Source of the DNA: Azospirillum sp. B510
Lineage (GTDB): Bacteria; Pseudomonadota; Alphaproteobacteria; Azospirillales; Azospirillaceae
Direction of reading: 5' to 3'
Assembly (NCBI RefSeq): GCF_000010725.1
Contig: NC_013857.1
Location: forward strand, 552,001-616,000
Length of the DNA stretch: 64,000 bases
The notes beneath the pieces were generated by a model. It was given only the letters and a program-made list of their open reading frames with translations, did no database searches and was not told the origin of the DNA. Below, one piece after another: positions 1-9,400 of the stretch (position 1 is the stretch's first letter; each line of letters begins with the position of its first letter). Both the position numbers and the translations under genes were made by a program.

Positions 1-974
1 AAGTCGGCGATGGCGAAGGGGCGGAACAGGCGGACGGTCAGGCAGCCCACCCGCTCGCCCGCCGCCAGCAGCCGGTCCACCGCCCCGTCGCAGGTCTCCG
101 CCCCGGATCCCATGACCACCACCACCCGCTCGGCCTGCGGATGGCCGTGATAGTCGAACAGGCGATAGGCGCGGCCGGTGCGGGCGGCGAGCCGGTCCAT
201 CATGTCCTGCACGATGGCCGGGCAGGCGTCGTACCAGGGATTGGCGGCCTCGCGGGCCTGGAAGAAGACGTCGGGATTCTGCGCCGTGCCACGGATGACG
301 GGATGGTCCGGGCTCAGGCCGCGGCGGCGGTGGGCATCGACGCTGGCATCCTCGATCAGGGCGCGCAGAGCCTCGTCGTCCAGCGCCTCGACCCGGTTGA
401 ACTCGTGCGAGGTGCGGAAGCCGTCGAAGAAATGCAGGAAGGGCACCCGCGCCCGCAGGGTGGCGGCATGGGCGACCAGCGCCATGTCGTGCGCCTCCTG
501 CACATTGGCCGAGGCCAGCAGGGCGAAGCCGGTCTGGCGGCAGGCCATCACGTCGGAATGGTCGCCGAAGATCGACAGGGCGTGGGTCGCCAGCGTGCGG
601 GCCGCCACATGCATGCAGAAGGGCGTCAGCTCTCCGGCGATCTTGTACATGTTGGGGATCATCAGCAGCAGCCCCTGCGACGCGGTGAAGGTCGTCGCCA
701 GCGCACCCGCCTGAAGCGCGCCATGGACCGCACCGGCCGCACCGCCTTCCGACTGCATCTCCACCACCTGCGGCACGCCACCCCACAGGTTGGGACGGCG
801 CGCCGCCGACCATTCGTCGGCGAATTCCCCCATCGGCGAGGATGGCGTGATCGGGTAGATCGCGATCACGTCGCTGGCACGGTAGGCCACCGAGGCGGCC
901 GCCTCGTTGCCGTCCATGATGCGGGTGGCGGGAGTGCGCCGGGTCGATGCGGTGATGGGCGAGCTTTGGGTCAT
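1..974 (-). CDS. nifJ: Pyruvate:ferredoxin/flavodoxin oxidoreductase, N-terminal part (runs off the left edge)
   Basis: This is the first ~324 residues of a NifJ-type 2-oxoacid oxidoreductase, which decarboxylates pyruvate to acetyl-CoA and passes electrons to ferredoxin or flavodoxin, often to supply nitrogenase. The reverse-strand product starts MTQSSPITAS and soon shows the family N-terminal thiamine-binding domain: AYRASDVIAIYPITPSSPMG at about residues 30-50, then VEMQSEGGAAGAVHGAL and TTFTASQGLLLMIPNMYKIA. The stretch VGCLTVRLFRPF near the edge belongs to the start of the second domain. The iron-sulfur and C-terminal TPP domains lie outside the window. The ATG at 974 is preceded by an AAGGA box about 10 bases upstream. 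It is transcribed away from the MFS gene. Family identification is firm; a link to nitrogen fixation rather than general anaerobic pyruvate oxidation is inference. I found no clear sigma-54 -24/-12 site. Confidence 0.9.
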   Translation of the reverse strand, partial: MTQSSPITASTRRTPATRIMDGNEAAASVAYRASDVIAIYPITPSSPMGEFADEWSAARRPNLWGGVPQVVEMQSEGGAAGAVHGALQAGALATTFTASQGLLLMIPNMYKIAGELTPFCMHVAARTLATHALSIFGDHSDVMACRQTGFALLASANVQEAHDMALVAHAATLRARVPFLHFFDGFRTSHEFNRVEALDDEALRALIEDASVDAHRRRGLSPDHPVIRGTAQNPDVFFQAREAANPWYDACPAIVQDMMDRLAARTGRAYRLFDYHGHPQAERVVVVMGSGAETCDGAVDRLLAAGERVGCLTVRLFRPFAIAD

Positions 975-1189
975 GCCGGAACAATCCTTTTTCGGTGGCG
1001 ACGTCGTCTCCATGGGGCGTCTGGGCTGACGGATGCCGGCTGCGGGTTCGGCGGAGCCGGCGGCAAAGGTGTCAGGAAACGGCGATCCGCCAGGGGAAAT
1101 GGTCCATCCGGAACGGGGCGGACACATTGACGCGCATCAGTCCGATGCGGAATTTCCAGAGCGACGCCGTCCTGCATCGCACAAAGATC

Positions 1190-1199
1190 TGATATATCA
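1190..1199. promoter_or_regulatory. Palindrome TGATATATCA, possible operator
   Basis: This is a perfect 10-bp palindrome 216 bases upstream of the nifJ start. The shape resembles sites of GntR-family regulators, but it is short and no regulator gene is nearby. Only the symmetry is directly seen. Confidence 0.3.
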
Positions 1200-1584
1200 C
1201 TTTTGCAAGGAAGGCCTCAATTTGTCGCACCGCAGCATGGACAGATCAAAGCCTTGCCGCGGCGTCGGGCGCCGCCCCCTCGCCGAGGCCCGCATCCGTG
1301 CCCGTCGCAGCGCTGCATAGACCATTGATCCAAGTCATTTATCATCCACGCCCAGCATGGCTTCCTACGGGCGGATGCCGCTGACGCTTGAACCGCCTGC
1401 GGATTTCCGACCGCGACATCGGCATTTCATCCGACGATCGCATGGCACCGCAGCAATCCGCCCATCTTTGGCCTGAGGCCCGGATCTGCTGCGATCGCGA
1501 AGAGATCAGCGCACCGCACCATTGGACTGCGACATTTTCGCAAGCACCGAAGGCTGCCCTGGAAAACCACTTGCGCTCCACACT

Positions 1585-1598
1585 GATATATTAATATA
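1585..1598. promoter_or_regulatory. AT palindrome upstream of the MFS gene, probable operator
   Basis: The sequence GATATATTAATATA contains a perfect 12-bp palindrome (1587-1598), about 160 bases before the MFS start. A 12-base match in inverted orientation occurs at 3198-3209 after the same gene. In a GC-rich genome, two such sites flanking one transporter suggest a common repressor, perhaps of the GntR/FadR type used by sugar-acid operons. The regulator itself is not in the window. Confidence 0.5.
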
Positions 1599-1757
1599 AC
1601 TCCGCCAGCGATGCTCCCGTCCCTCTTGAAACGGAGCGGAAGCGCCCCCGTCGCCCGGCACCGAACACCCGCCGGCCAGGCATCCCGGCCAAGGATCGCC
1701 GCCTGAGGGCCCATACGTGCGCACCGGCGCCTGCCTTGGCAGGCATGTGAGGAAAAG

Positions 1758-3038
1758 ATGAACAAGATCCGTGGTTTGCGGTGGCAAATCCTTGCCCTGA
1801 TGATGCTGGGCACCGTGGTCAACTACATCGACCGCAACACTCTCGGCATCCTGGCGCCGACCCTGAAGGAACAGCTTCACTTCTCGACCGAGCAGTATTC
1901 CTTCATCGTCAGCGCCTTCCAGCTCTGCTACAGCCTGATGCAGCCGGTCGCCGGTTACATCACCGATCTGGTCGGCCTGAAGCTGGGCTACGCGATGTTC
2001 GCCGGCGTCTGGGGCATCGCCGCCGCCCTGCACGCGCTGGCCGGCAGCTGGCAGTCGATGGCCTTCTTCCGCGGCCTGCTGGGCGTCAGCGAAGCGGCGG
2101 CGATGCCGTCGGGCGTCAAGACCTCCACCCTGTGGTTCCCGGCCAGGGAACGCTCCATCGCCACCGGCTGGTTCAACACCGGCAGCTCGATCGGCGCGAT
2201 GATCGCCCCGCCCTTCGTCATCTGGCTGTCGCTGACCTATGGCTGGCAGGAGGCCTTCCTCGTCACCGGCCTGCTGGGCGTCGGCATGTCGGCCCTGTGG
2301 TACATGCTGTACCGCAATCCGGAGAACCATCCGCGCCTGACCAAGGAGGAGCACGCCTATATCCTGGAAGGCCAGGAGCATGCCGAGCTGCCGAAGCCGT
2401 CGATGAAGCGCGTGCTGGGCAAGGGCAAGTTCTGGAGCATCGCCGCCGCCCGCTTCCTGACCGAGCCGGCGTGGCAGACCTTCAGCTTCTGGATCCCGCT
2501 CTACATGGTCTCCGCCCGGGGCATGGACATCAAGCAGTTCGCCCTGTTCGCCTGGCTGCCCTTCCTGGCCGGTGACATCGGCTGCATCCTCAGCGGTTAC
2601 CTGTCGCCCTTCTTCGTGAAGCGCTTCAAAATGTCGCTGGTCAACTCCCGCATCGCCGGCGTCGGCGTCGGTGCCGTGTGCATGGTCGGCCCGGCCCTGA
2701 TCAGCTTCGCCTCCAGCCCGATCACCGCCATCTTTCTCTTCTCGCTCGGCGCCTTCGCCCATCAGATGCTGTCGAGCCTGCTCTACGCCCTGGTCACCGA
2801 CACCTTCGAGAAGCAGGATGTCGCCACGGCGACCGGCTTCGGCGGCATGGCCGGCTATCTCGGCGGCATGATCTTCTCGCTGATCATCGGCCAGCTCGCC
2901 AGCACCATCGGGTACGAACCGCTGTTCGCCTGCCTGACCGTCTTCGATCTGACCGCCTTCGTCATCATCGCCCTGGTCCTGGGCCAGCGCGGCGCCAAGG
3001 CCGCCGCCATCCCGAACGCCACGGCCGGCGCCGACTGA
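1758..3038 (+). CDS. MFS transporter, anion:cation symporter (ACS) family, probable sugar-acid uptake
   Basis: A 426-residue inner-membrane transporter with the 12-helix pattern of the ACS branch of the major facilitator superfamily (hexuronate, galactonate and glucarate permeases such as ExuT). Family marks include NYIDRNTLGILAP in helix 1, the loop motif YITDLVGLKLGYAMFAGVWG, and FFRGLLGVSEAAAMPSGVKT with WFPARERSIATGWFNTGSS in helices 4-5. The central loop PENHPRLTKEEHAYI is also typical. The ATG at 1758 has a GAGGAAAA box just upstream. It appears monocistronic, with a hairpin after the stop and an AT palindrome upstream that may be its operator. The exact substrate cannot be read from the sequence; hexuronate or another aldonate is most likely by family. 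Confidence 0.85.
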   Translation: MNKIRGLRWQILALMMLGTVVNYIDRNTLGILAPTLKEQLHFSTEQYSFIVSAFQLCYSLMQPVAGYITDLVGLKLGYAMFAGVWGIAAALHALAGSWQSMAFFRGLLGVSEAAAMPSGVKTSTLWFPARERSIATGWFNTGSSIGAMIAPPFVIWLSLTYGWQEAFLVTGLLGVGMSALWYMLYRNPENHPRLTKEEHAYILEGQEHAELPKPSMKRVLGKGKFWSIAAARFLTEPAWQTFSFWIPLYMVSARGMDIKQFALFAWLPFLAGDIGCILSGYLSPFFVKRFKMSLVNSRIAGVGVGAVCMVGPALISFASSPITAIFLFSLGAFAHQMLSSLLYALVTDTFEKQDVATATGFGGMAGYLGGMIFSLIIGQLASTIGYEPLFACLTVFDLTAFVIIALVLGQRGAKAAAIPNATAGAD

Positions 3039-3079
3039 CGCTCCGGCACCGCCAAACGGCCTTTTCCCTCACCAGAACC

Positions 3080-3114
3080 GAGACGCCCTCCGGCCCATCG
3101 CCGGGGGGCGTCTC
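3080..3114 (+). terminator. Hairpin after the MFS gene
   Basis: GAGACGCC (3080-3087) pairs with GGCGTCTC (3107-3114), and the inner bases extend the stem with CCGGC/GCCGG-type pairing. It lies 40 bases after the MFS stop. There is no T tract, so it may be a weak terminator or an mRNA 3'-end stabiliser. Confidence 0.55.
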
Positions 3115-3171
3115 GTCCGTCGGATCGGCCTTTGACCAGAGGCGCGACTGGGAAAAAAAGCTGACCGCTGG

Positions 3172-3211
3172 TTGAAATGGCTTGCCAGATCACCGGGATA
3201 TTAATATATTA
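3172..3211 (+). promoter_or_regulatory. Candidate promoter overlapping an AT palindrome
   Basis: TTGAAA (3172-3177) could serve as a -35 element. It is followed by the overlapping palindromes ATATTAATAT (3198-3207) and TAATATATTA (3202-3211). The palindrome repeats, inverted, the site before the MFS gene. A strong terminator follows about 70 bases later. The spacing of -35 to any -10 is not ideal, so the promoter assignment is tentative. Confidence 0.35.
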
Positions 3212-3311
3212 GCCCTGTACCGCTGGATGCGCCGTGGATTGACCCGGCACAACTTGTTGGACGTTCCTCTCGGACTTAAGAGCCGCCGGATAGACCGGCG
3301 GCTCTTTTTTT
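3212..3311 (+). ncRNA. Possible small RNA ending at a strong terminator
   Basis: Between the palindromic promoter-like site at 3172-3211 and the perfect terminator at 3278-3311 there is no open frame, only about 70-100 bases that could be a short regulated transcript. If real, it would share its operator with the MFS gene. The alternative is that the terminator simply ends read-through from the MFS gene or blocks transcription toward the chemoreceptor. Boundaries are estimates. Confidence 0.25.
3278..3311 (+). terminator. Strong rho-independent terminator
   Basis: AAGAGCCGCCGG (3278-3289) and CCGGCGGCTCTT (3295-3306) form a perfect 12-bp stem with a 5-base loop, followed by a run of T to 3311. 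This is the most canonical intrinsic terminator in the window, yet no protein gene lies directly before it. Confidence 0.85.
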
Positions 3312-3939
3312 GTCCGCGCTGCCAGAAATCTTCCGACGCGGACGGGGCGTGGCGCGATTCGGCCCTCAACGAAACCGAGACGCTCCCGATACAACGGCCG
3401 ACAGTCCCGCGCACATGCCGGCGTCCGCCTGACACAGGCGAGAATATCATTTATTAATAACATTTAAAAATAGAGTCATCCCCTCAATTGGAATGACCCG
3501 AAGCACATCCACAGATCTTAGCGCTCCGATTCATCATGATACATTGGGAAAAGTTGAGAGAGAAAATGCCCATTCACTCTGGAATTACGCCAACGCGGTG
3601 CCGTTTCTTAGCCTTTACAATACACGATACTTTACACCTCCGTCATAGGCGCTTCCGCCTAGCATCGATGGAGAACTTTTTCATATGAAAATATATATAC
3701 CTGCCAGGAGTTCAAAAAATCCATATAATCAAAATTATGTTTTAATATTGACAATATATAAGTATATATATTTTATAATATGTCAAAAATTTCATGGCAA
3801 TCCCAAAATTGTCGCAAATAGATGTAAATCCGCGATCGACATTTCCGCCTATGAGACTTGATATACCACCTAACTGACGGTGAAGGCATCGTGAGCGTCT
3901 CACAGACGCCGGCGAGATCGAGCCAAGGAGACAGTGTTC
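3312..3939. other. AT-rich intergenic island before the chemoreceptor
   Basis: About 630 bases without a convincing gene. From roughly 3440 to 3860 the composition is strongly AT-rich, unlike the rest of the window, with runs such as ATATATATAC and AATATATAAGTATATATA. TTGACA at 3748-3753 followed by TTTATA at 3772-3777 (18-base spacing) is a candidate promoter for the chemoreceptor. Such islands are typical targets of nucleoid-associated silencers (MucR/Ros or H-NS-like proteins in alphaproteobacteria), or mark acquired DNA. Confidence 0.55.
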
Positions 3940-5637
3940 ATGCAAAATCTTCGCATCGCGACAAAGATCACGATCATAAGCGCGATCCTGGTGGCTGTTT
4001 CGATTTTGATCTCAATCATTGCCGGGAATAGCCTCCGCCAGTTGAATGAATCCGCGAACGATATCGCCTTTGCCGGAAATGAAAGCATCGTCGGTGCAAG
4101 ACTCCGCCTGAACACTCTGGGTCTGAATCGGGCGGAATATATGATTGCCGCCAATCCCAGCCGGGAAAATCTCCAGGCAACGAAGAAAAGCATTGAAGAA
4201 TACAGAACGCTCTTCGAACAGCGTATCGAACAACTCCGCAAGGAGGCCACCGAAGAGAGCAGGCCTCGCATCGAAAAGATCGCGACGCTCGGCGCCGCCT
4301 ATCTTCGGGAGCTGGACACGACATTGGTGGTGGCGGATCAGGTCGTCGGCACGGTCGAGCTGTCGACCGCGCAACAGCGCCTGAATCACGAGGGACAAAG
4401 CAGCCGAGAGGCCGCATCGAAACTGGAAGCGGCGGTCCAAGAATTCACCAATTACAACATCGGCAATGCCGAACGTCTGGCCAGAGCGGCCACGGACAAC
4501 TACCATCGCACGCTGTGGATCATGGGGGTCGTCGCGATCCTCGGCATGGTCTCGGGATTCGCCTCCGCCCAGCTCATCTCGCGGGGGGCGATCGTCAAAC
4601 CAATCCGGCGGATCGTCGCGTCACTCCAACGGCTTACCGAAGGCGACCTGAACACCGAGGTCTATGGAACCGACCGCTCCGATGAAGTCGGTGACATCGC
4701 CCGGACGACCGAAATCTTCAAACTGAACATGGTGCGCAACCGCGAGCTGGAGGAAAGGCAGAAGGCGGAAAGCCAAATCCAGCTCGACCGCGCGAAGACG
4801 ATCGCCACCTTGACCGATCGCTTCGACATGGACGCCCGCCGCATGCTGGACATGCTGGCAGCCGCCGCGACGGAGCTCGAAGCGACGGCGCAATCCCTGT
4901 CGGCGATCAGCGCTCAGACCGACAGCCAGTCCACCTTCGCCGCCAACGCGTCGAGCGAGGCTGCGACCAGCGTCCAGACCGTCGCCGCGGCCTCCGAACA
5001 GTTGGCCTCCTCGATCCAGGAGATCAGCCGGCAGACCTCCCATTCCCGCGTGATCGCCCGCCACGCCACCCAACGGTCCCAGCGCGCCAGCGAGCTGGTC
5101 GCCGGACTGGACGCCGCTGGCCGCCGCATCGGCGAAGTGGTCGCTCTCATCAGCGGGATCGCCGGCCGGACCAACCTGCTGGCGCTGAACGCCACCATCG
5201 AGGCGGCGCGCGCCGGCGAGGCCGGCAAGGGCTTCGCCGTGGTGGCGAGCGAGGTGAAGGCGCTGGCGAACCAGACCGCCCGCGCGACGGACGAGATCGG
5301 CGGTCAGATCGCCTCGGTCCAGAAGGTGGCGACGGAGACCGCCTCCTCGATCTCCGAAATCATCGGCGTGGTGGCGGAGATGGACCAGATGGCGGTATCG
5401 GTCGCCAGCGCGGTGGAGGAGCAGAGCGCCGCCACCCAGGAGATCGGACGGAACGTCGGTCAGGTCGCGGACGCCACCACCGAGGTCCAGCGCAACGTCG
5501 ACGGCCTCCGTGGAGCCGCCACCAACACCAACGGCGGCGCCAGCCAGGTTCTGGCCGCCGCCAGGGAATTGGCGCGCGAAGCCGAGCAGTTGCGCGGCGA
5601 GGTCGGCCGTTTCCTCAGCGCGGTGAAGGCCGCCTGA
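3940..5637 (+). CDS. Methyl-accepting chemotaxis protein
   Basis: A membrane chemoreceptor of about 565 residues. An N-terminal helix (roughly residues 7-30), a periplasmic four-helix-bundle type sensor of ~160 residues and a second helix (~190-213) are followed by a HAMP linker (IVKPIRRIVASLQRLTEGDL) and the cytoplasmic signalling hairpin. The hairpin tip, GRTNLLALNATIEAARAGEA with GKGFAVVASEVKALANQT, is the CheA/CheW-binding hallmark. No C-terminal CheR-docking pentapeptide is present; the protein ends FLSAVKAA. An in-frame GTG at 3934 exists, but the ATG at 3940 is better placed: AAGGAG at 3925-3930 lies 9 bases before it and only 3 before the GTG. It stands alone, without che genes, behind an AT-rich regulatory region. 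The ligand is unknown. Confidence 0.9.
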   Translation: MQNLRIATKITIISAILVAVSILISIIAGNSLRQLNESANDIAFAGNESIVGARLRLNTLGLNRAEYMIAANPSRENLQATKKSIEEYRTLFEQRIEQLRKEATEESRPRIEKIATLGAAYLRELDTTLVVADQVVGTVELSTAQQRLNHEGQSSREAASKLEAAVQEFTNYNIGNAERLARAATDNYHRTLWIMGVVAILGMVSGFASAQLISRGAIVKPIRRIVASLQRLTEGDLNTEVYGTDRSDEVGDIARTTEIFKLNMVRNRELEERQKAESQIQLDRAKTIATLTDRFDMDARRMLDMLAAAATELEATAQSLSAISAQTDSQSTFAANASSEAATSVQTVAAASEQLASSIQEISRQTSHSRVIARHATQRSQRASELVAGLDAAGRRIGEVVALISGIAGRTNLLALNATIEAARAGEAGKGFAVVASEVKALANQTARATDEIGGQIASVQKVATETASSISEIIGVVAEMDQMAVSVASAVEEQSAATQEIGRNVGQVADATTEVQRNVDGLRGAATNTNGGASQVLAAARELAREAEQLRGEVGRFLSAVKAA

Positions 5638-5902
5638 CCGATCTTATGCGTGCTCCAGGTGGACCGGAGGCGTCGGCTCCGGACCGCGATCACGGAAATG
5701 GCGGTGGTGGTCTTCCGCCTTGCCCAGGTCTTTGCCATGGGCGGCGATGGATTTCCCTCAAGGATAACCAACGCGAATCCTTATCGACTTTCTCCACGGG
5801 AGCGCGAAGACTGTCGCTTCCGCTGGCGCGTTGACTTCGCTACAGTCCACGCCCAAGCTGCCGCGGATTTGTTCGGCGAGATACCGGGAGGGAGAGAGGC
5901 GC

Positions 5903-6409
5903 GTGTCGAAAAGGCCCGAGGATGGCGATGCCTGGTCGGCGGACGAGGATCTGGTCATGTTGCTGGACCAGGTCAGCCGGCTTGTCTATGGCATCAGCTT
6001 CACTGACGGGCTGTTCCCGGCTCAATGGGTGGCTCTGCGCTATTTCCATGACGCGCCGGAACCGGCGCGCACCCTGACCGCACTGGCACGCTTCCAGAAG
6101 ATCCACCTTGCTCCGGTCTCGCGCACCGTCTCGACCCTGGTGGACAAGGGACTGCTGGCCCGCCGCCCCCATCCGGGCTTCAAGCGGGGCTGGCTGTTCG
6201 ACCTGACGGACGACGGCCGGGCGCTGCTGGAGCGTGATCCCCTGCGACAATCGCTGAGCCCGCCGATCGCCGCCATGGCGGCCAATGAACGGGCGGCTTT
6301 GAGCCGGCTGATGAAGCGAATCATCACCCACATGCAGACCGGCACCGAGGCGGAGGACAGCGCCCGGAAGCATGACGGCCACAAGGTGGACGGCACGCCG
6401 GACGCCTGA
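5903..6409 (+). CDS. MarR-family transcriptional regulator
   Basis: A 168-residue winged-helix regulator. The core LTALARFQKIHLAPVSRTVS followed by TLVDKGLLARRPHPGFKRGW matches the MarR recognition helix and wing, and LFDLTDDGRALLERD continues the wing and dimerisation helix. The GTG at 5903 is chosen because GGGAGGGAGAG lies directly upstream; an earlier in-frame TTG at 5831 would add residues with no family similarity. The gene converges on the giant adhesin, whose stop is 90 bases away. The target is unknown: a local role in adhesin or chemoreceptor control is possible but not shown. Confidence 0.75.
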   Translation: MSKRPEDGDAWSADEDLVMLLDQVSRLVYGISFTDGLFPAQWVALRYFHDAPEPARTLTALARFQKIHLAPVSRTVSTLVDKGLLARRPHPGFKRGWLFDLTDDGRALLERDPLRQSLSPPIAAMAANERAALSRLMKRIITHMQTGTEAEDSARKHDGHKVDGTPDA

Positions 6410-6499
6410 TCGCCCACCGCCACACCGTCTACCCTGCCCCGCCGGACCGGCACTCCCCCAGGCACCGATCCGGAACAGCCGATCCCGGAACGCCGGCCC

Positions 6500-9400
6500 T
6501 CAAAAGGTCAGGCGTTCGATATTCTGCATCACCAGCAGGTGATGGCTCTGGTCCTCCAACGTGACGGTCGTCTCCTGGGTGAAGGTCAGGCCATGGCCGG
6601 ACGGATCCAGGGTGTAGGCATGCCCGTCGAGCTGCTGGAGCCAGTTGTTGCCGGCATTGGCGACGAAGGCGCCGACCTCGACCACGTCGGTCCAACCCGC
6701 TCCGCCATCGATGGTCAGGTTGCCGGCACGCGGCGAGAAGATGAACAGGTCGTCGCCGGCACCGCCGGACATGCTGGTCGTGCTGGCGCTGGCATGAAGA
6801 ATGTCGGAACCGGTGGTTCCGGTCAGCGCCGCACTACCCGAAACCAGCACTTGGACCGCCAGCGGATCGCTGGACAGCCCGTGGTCATCGCTGACCGTCA
6901 CTTCCAGGGTGCGGGTTCCGGCACCGTTGGGAGTCAGAGCCAGATTATGGAGGATGTCGGTGTAGGTCGCGGTCGGGGCGGTGCCGGACAGCGAGAGTTG
7001 ATGGGTGTTGCCATCCCAGTTGACCTCGATGCCGGTGCCGGACACCGTCTTGCGCCCGGTGGACGGATCGGTGGCGATGGTCAGGCCGCCGAGGGTCAGC
7101 GTGTCGCCGCTCTGCGATCCGCTGGCGATGCGGATCGACATGCCGGACATGGCGCTGCTGTCGACATCGGCGATCGTCGCGTCGGCGGCCACCACCGGAT
7201 GATCGGTGGCGTCGGCGGCGAAGACGGTGGTGGCATGGGTGGCGGCAAGCGCCGGTTTGTCGTTGACCGGATCGACCGTCACCGTCAGCGACTGGGTCAC
7301 CGAGGCGGTGCTGGCCCCGTCCTGGGCGGTCGCGGTGACCGACAGGGTGACGGTGCCGTTGGCGTTGGCCGGCGGGGTATAGGTCAGGCCCGCCAGATCC
7401 GACGTGCCGAGGGTCCAGCTGCCGTCGCTGTTATGGATGCCATGGTTCAAGCTGGCGCCGGCCGGCATCCCGGTGATCCGCACCGACAGCGTCTCGGACC
7501 CGTCGATGTCGGTGGAGGCGGCGGTTATGGTCAGCGGGATCGCCGTGTCCTCGTTGCCATGGACGGCCGGCACGCTCAGTGTCGGGGTATCGGCGACCGG
7601 CGTCACCGTCACCGCCAGCGAGCCGGATACCGTGGCCGGCGTGGCTGTGCCGTCCTGCGAGCTGGCGGTGACCGACAGGGTGAAGCTGCTCCCGCTGTCG
7701 TGGGGCGGCGTGATCGCGAGCCCGTTCAACTGGCCGGACGTCAGCCTGATCGAACCGTTGACGATGGTCAGCGTATCACCCGCCGCATTCGACAGGCTGG
7801 CGCCGGTCGGGATGTTGGCGATGGTGACGCTCAGCGTCTCGGACGGATCGGTCAGGGCCGTGGTGATCGACAGGGCGACCGTGCCATCCTCCAACACGCT
7901 CGCGGGATCGACATGCAGGGTGGGTGTGTCGGACACCGCATGCACCGTGACCGGCAGCTGCGCGACGATGGAGGCCGGGGCGGCGGTGCCATCGGTGGAC
8001 GTCGCGGTGACGGTCAGGGCGAAATCATTGTGATTGTTGAGCGGCGGCGTGATCTTCAGGCCGGCGAGCTGGGCCGCCGTCAGGGTAACCGCGCCGTTGG
8101 TGACCGTCAGCGCGCCATTGGCGCTGTTGGTCAGCCGCGCTCCGCCGGGGATGCCGGCGATGGTGATCCTCAACGTCTCGGACGGGTCGGTCAGGGCGGA
8201 GGTGATCGACAGCGGGATCGCCGTGTCCTCGTTGCCGGCCGCCGCCGTCACGGTCAGGGTCGGCGTGTCCGACACCGGGTTGACCGTCACCGCCAGCGAT
8301 TTGGTCACCGACACCGGGCTGGCGACGCCATCCTTGGCGGTGGCGGTGACCGTCAGGGTGAAATCGGTGTCGTCGTTCGACGGCGGCTTGATCGCCAGCC
8401 CGGCCAGCTGCGCCGGATTCACTGTGATGCTGCCGCCGCTGATCGTCAGGCGGTCGCCGGCGGTGTTGGTCAGGCTGGCACCGCTCGGGATGCCGCTGAT
8501 GGTGATCGTCAGCGTCTCCGACCCGTCCAGATCGGTCAGGGCCGGGCTGATGGCGAGCGCGATCGGCGTATCCTCGTCGCCGGTCACGGGCTGGACGCTG
8601 AGCGTCGGCGTGTCGGTCACCGGAGCGACGGTAACCGCCAGCTGCGCGCTGGTGCTGGCCGGGGCGGCGGTCCCGTCGCGGCTGGTGGCGGTGACGGTCA
8701 GGGTGAAGTCGACATCGCTGTTCGACGGCGGCGTGATCGCCAGCCCGGCCAACTGGCCCGGCGTGAGGGAGATGCTGCCACCGCTGATGATCAGGCTGTC
8801 GTGGGCGTTGTTGGTCAGGCTGGCGCCGTTGGGGATGCCGCTGATGGTGACGGTCAGCGTCTCCGACCCGTCGGTGTCGGTCAGCGCCGGGGTGATCGTC
8901 AGCGGAATCGCCGTGTCCTCGTTGCCGCTCGCCGCGGTGACGGACAGGGTCGGGGTGTCCGACACCGCCGCCAGGGTGATCGGCACGGTGACGACCGTGG
9001 TCGCGGTGCTGCCGTTGGATTCGATGCTGACGGCGGTGACGGTCAGGGTGATCGGCGCGTCGCTGTTGGCCGGCGGTGTCAGCGTCAGCCCGTTGAGCTG
9101 GCCCGGCGTCAGGGTCCAGCTGCCGTCGGCATTGTGGGTGCCGGCCGACAGCAGCGCGCCCGCCGGCACGCCGGCGATGGTCAGCAGCCCCAGCCGCTCC
9201 GACCCGTCGGTGTCGGCCAGAGCCACCGCGAGATTCAGCGGAACCGCCGTGTCCTCCGTCCCGGACAGCGGCGCCCAGGTGACGATCGGCTGGTCGGCGA
9301 CCGGATCGACGCTGACCCGGAAGACCTGGCTCGTGCTGGCGCTGAGGCCAGTCGCCGTTTCCGTCGATGTGGCGGTCAGCGTCAGGTTGAAATCGGTGCC

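Larger units (their letters stand above)
975..1757. other. Divergent intergenic region between nifJ and the MFS gene
   Basis: No convincing gene lies in these 783 bases; the short frames present lack ribosome sites and known motifs. It holds two AT-rich palindromes (1190-1199 and 1587-1598, listed separately) that stand out from the GC-rich background. It presumably carries the promoters of both flanking genes. Confidence 0.6.

Noticed and set aside
975..1340. Sigma-54/NifA promoter before nifJ
   Set aside because: No TGGCAC-N5-TTGC arrangement was found on the minus strand; only GC-rich fragments such as CGTGCC without a -12 partner.
1342..1581. 79-codon minus-strand frame before the MFS gene
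   Set aside because: No ribosome site or similarity; overlaps the operator region.
1506..2762. Minus-strand frame opposite the MFS gene
   Set aside because: Gly/Gln/Arg-rich shadow; the plus strand encodes a clear 12-helix transporter.
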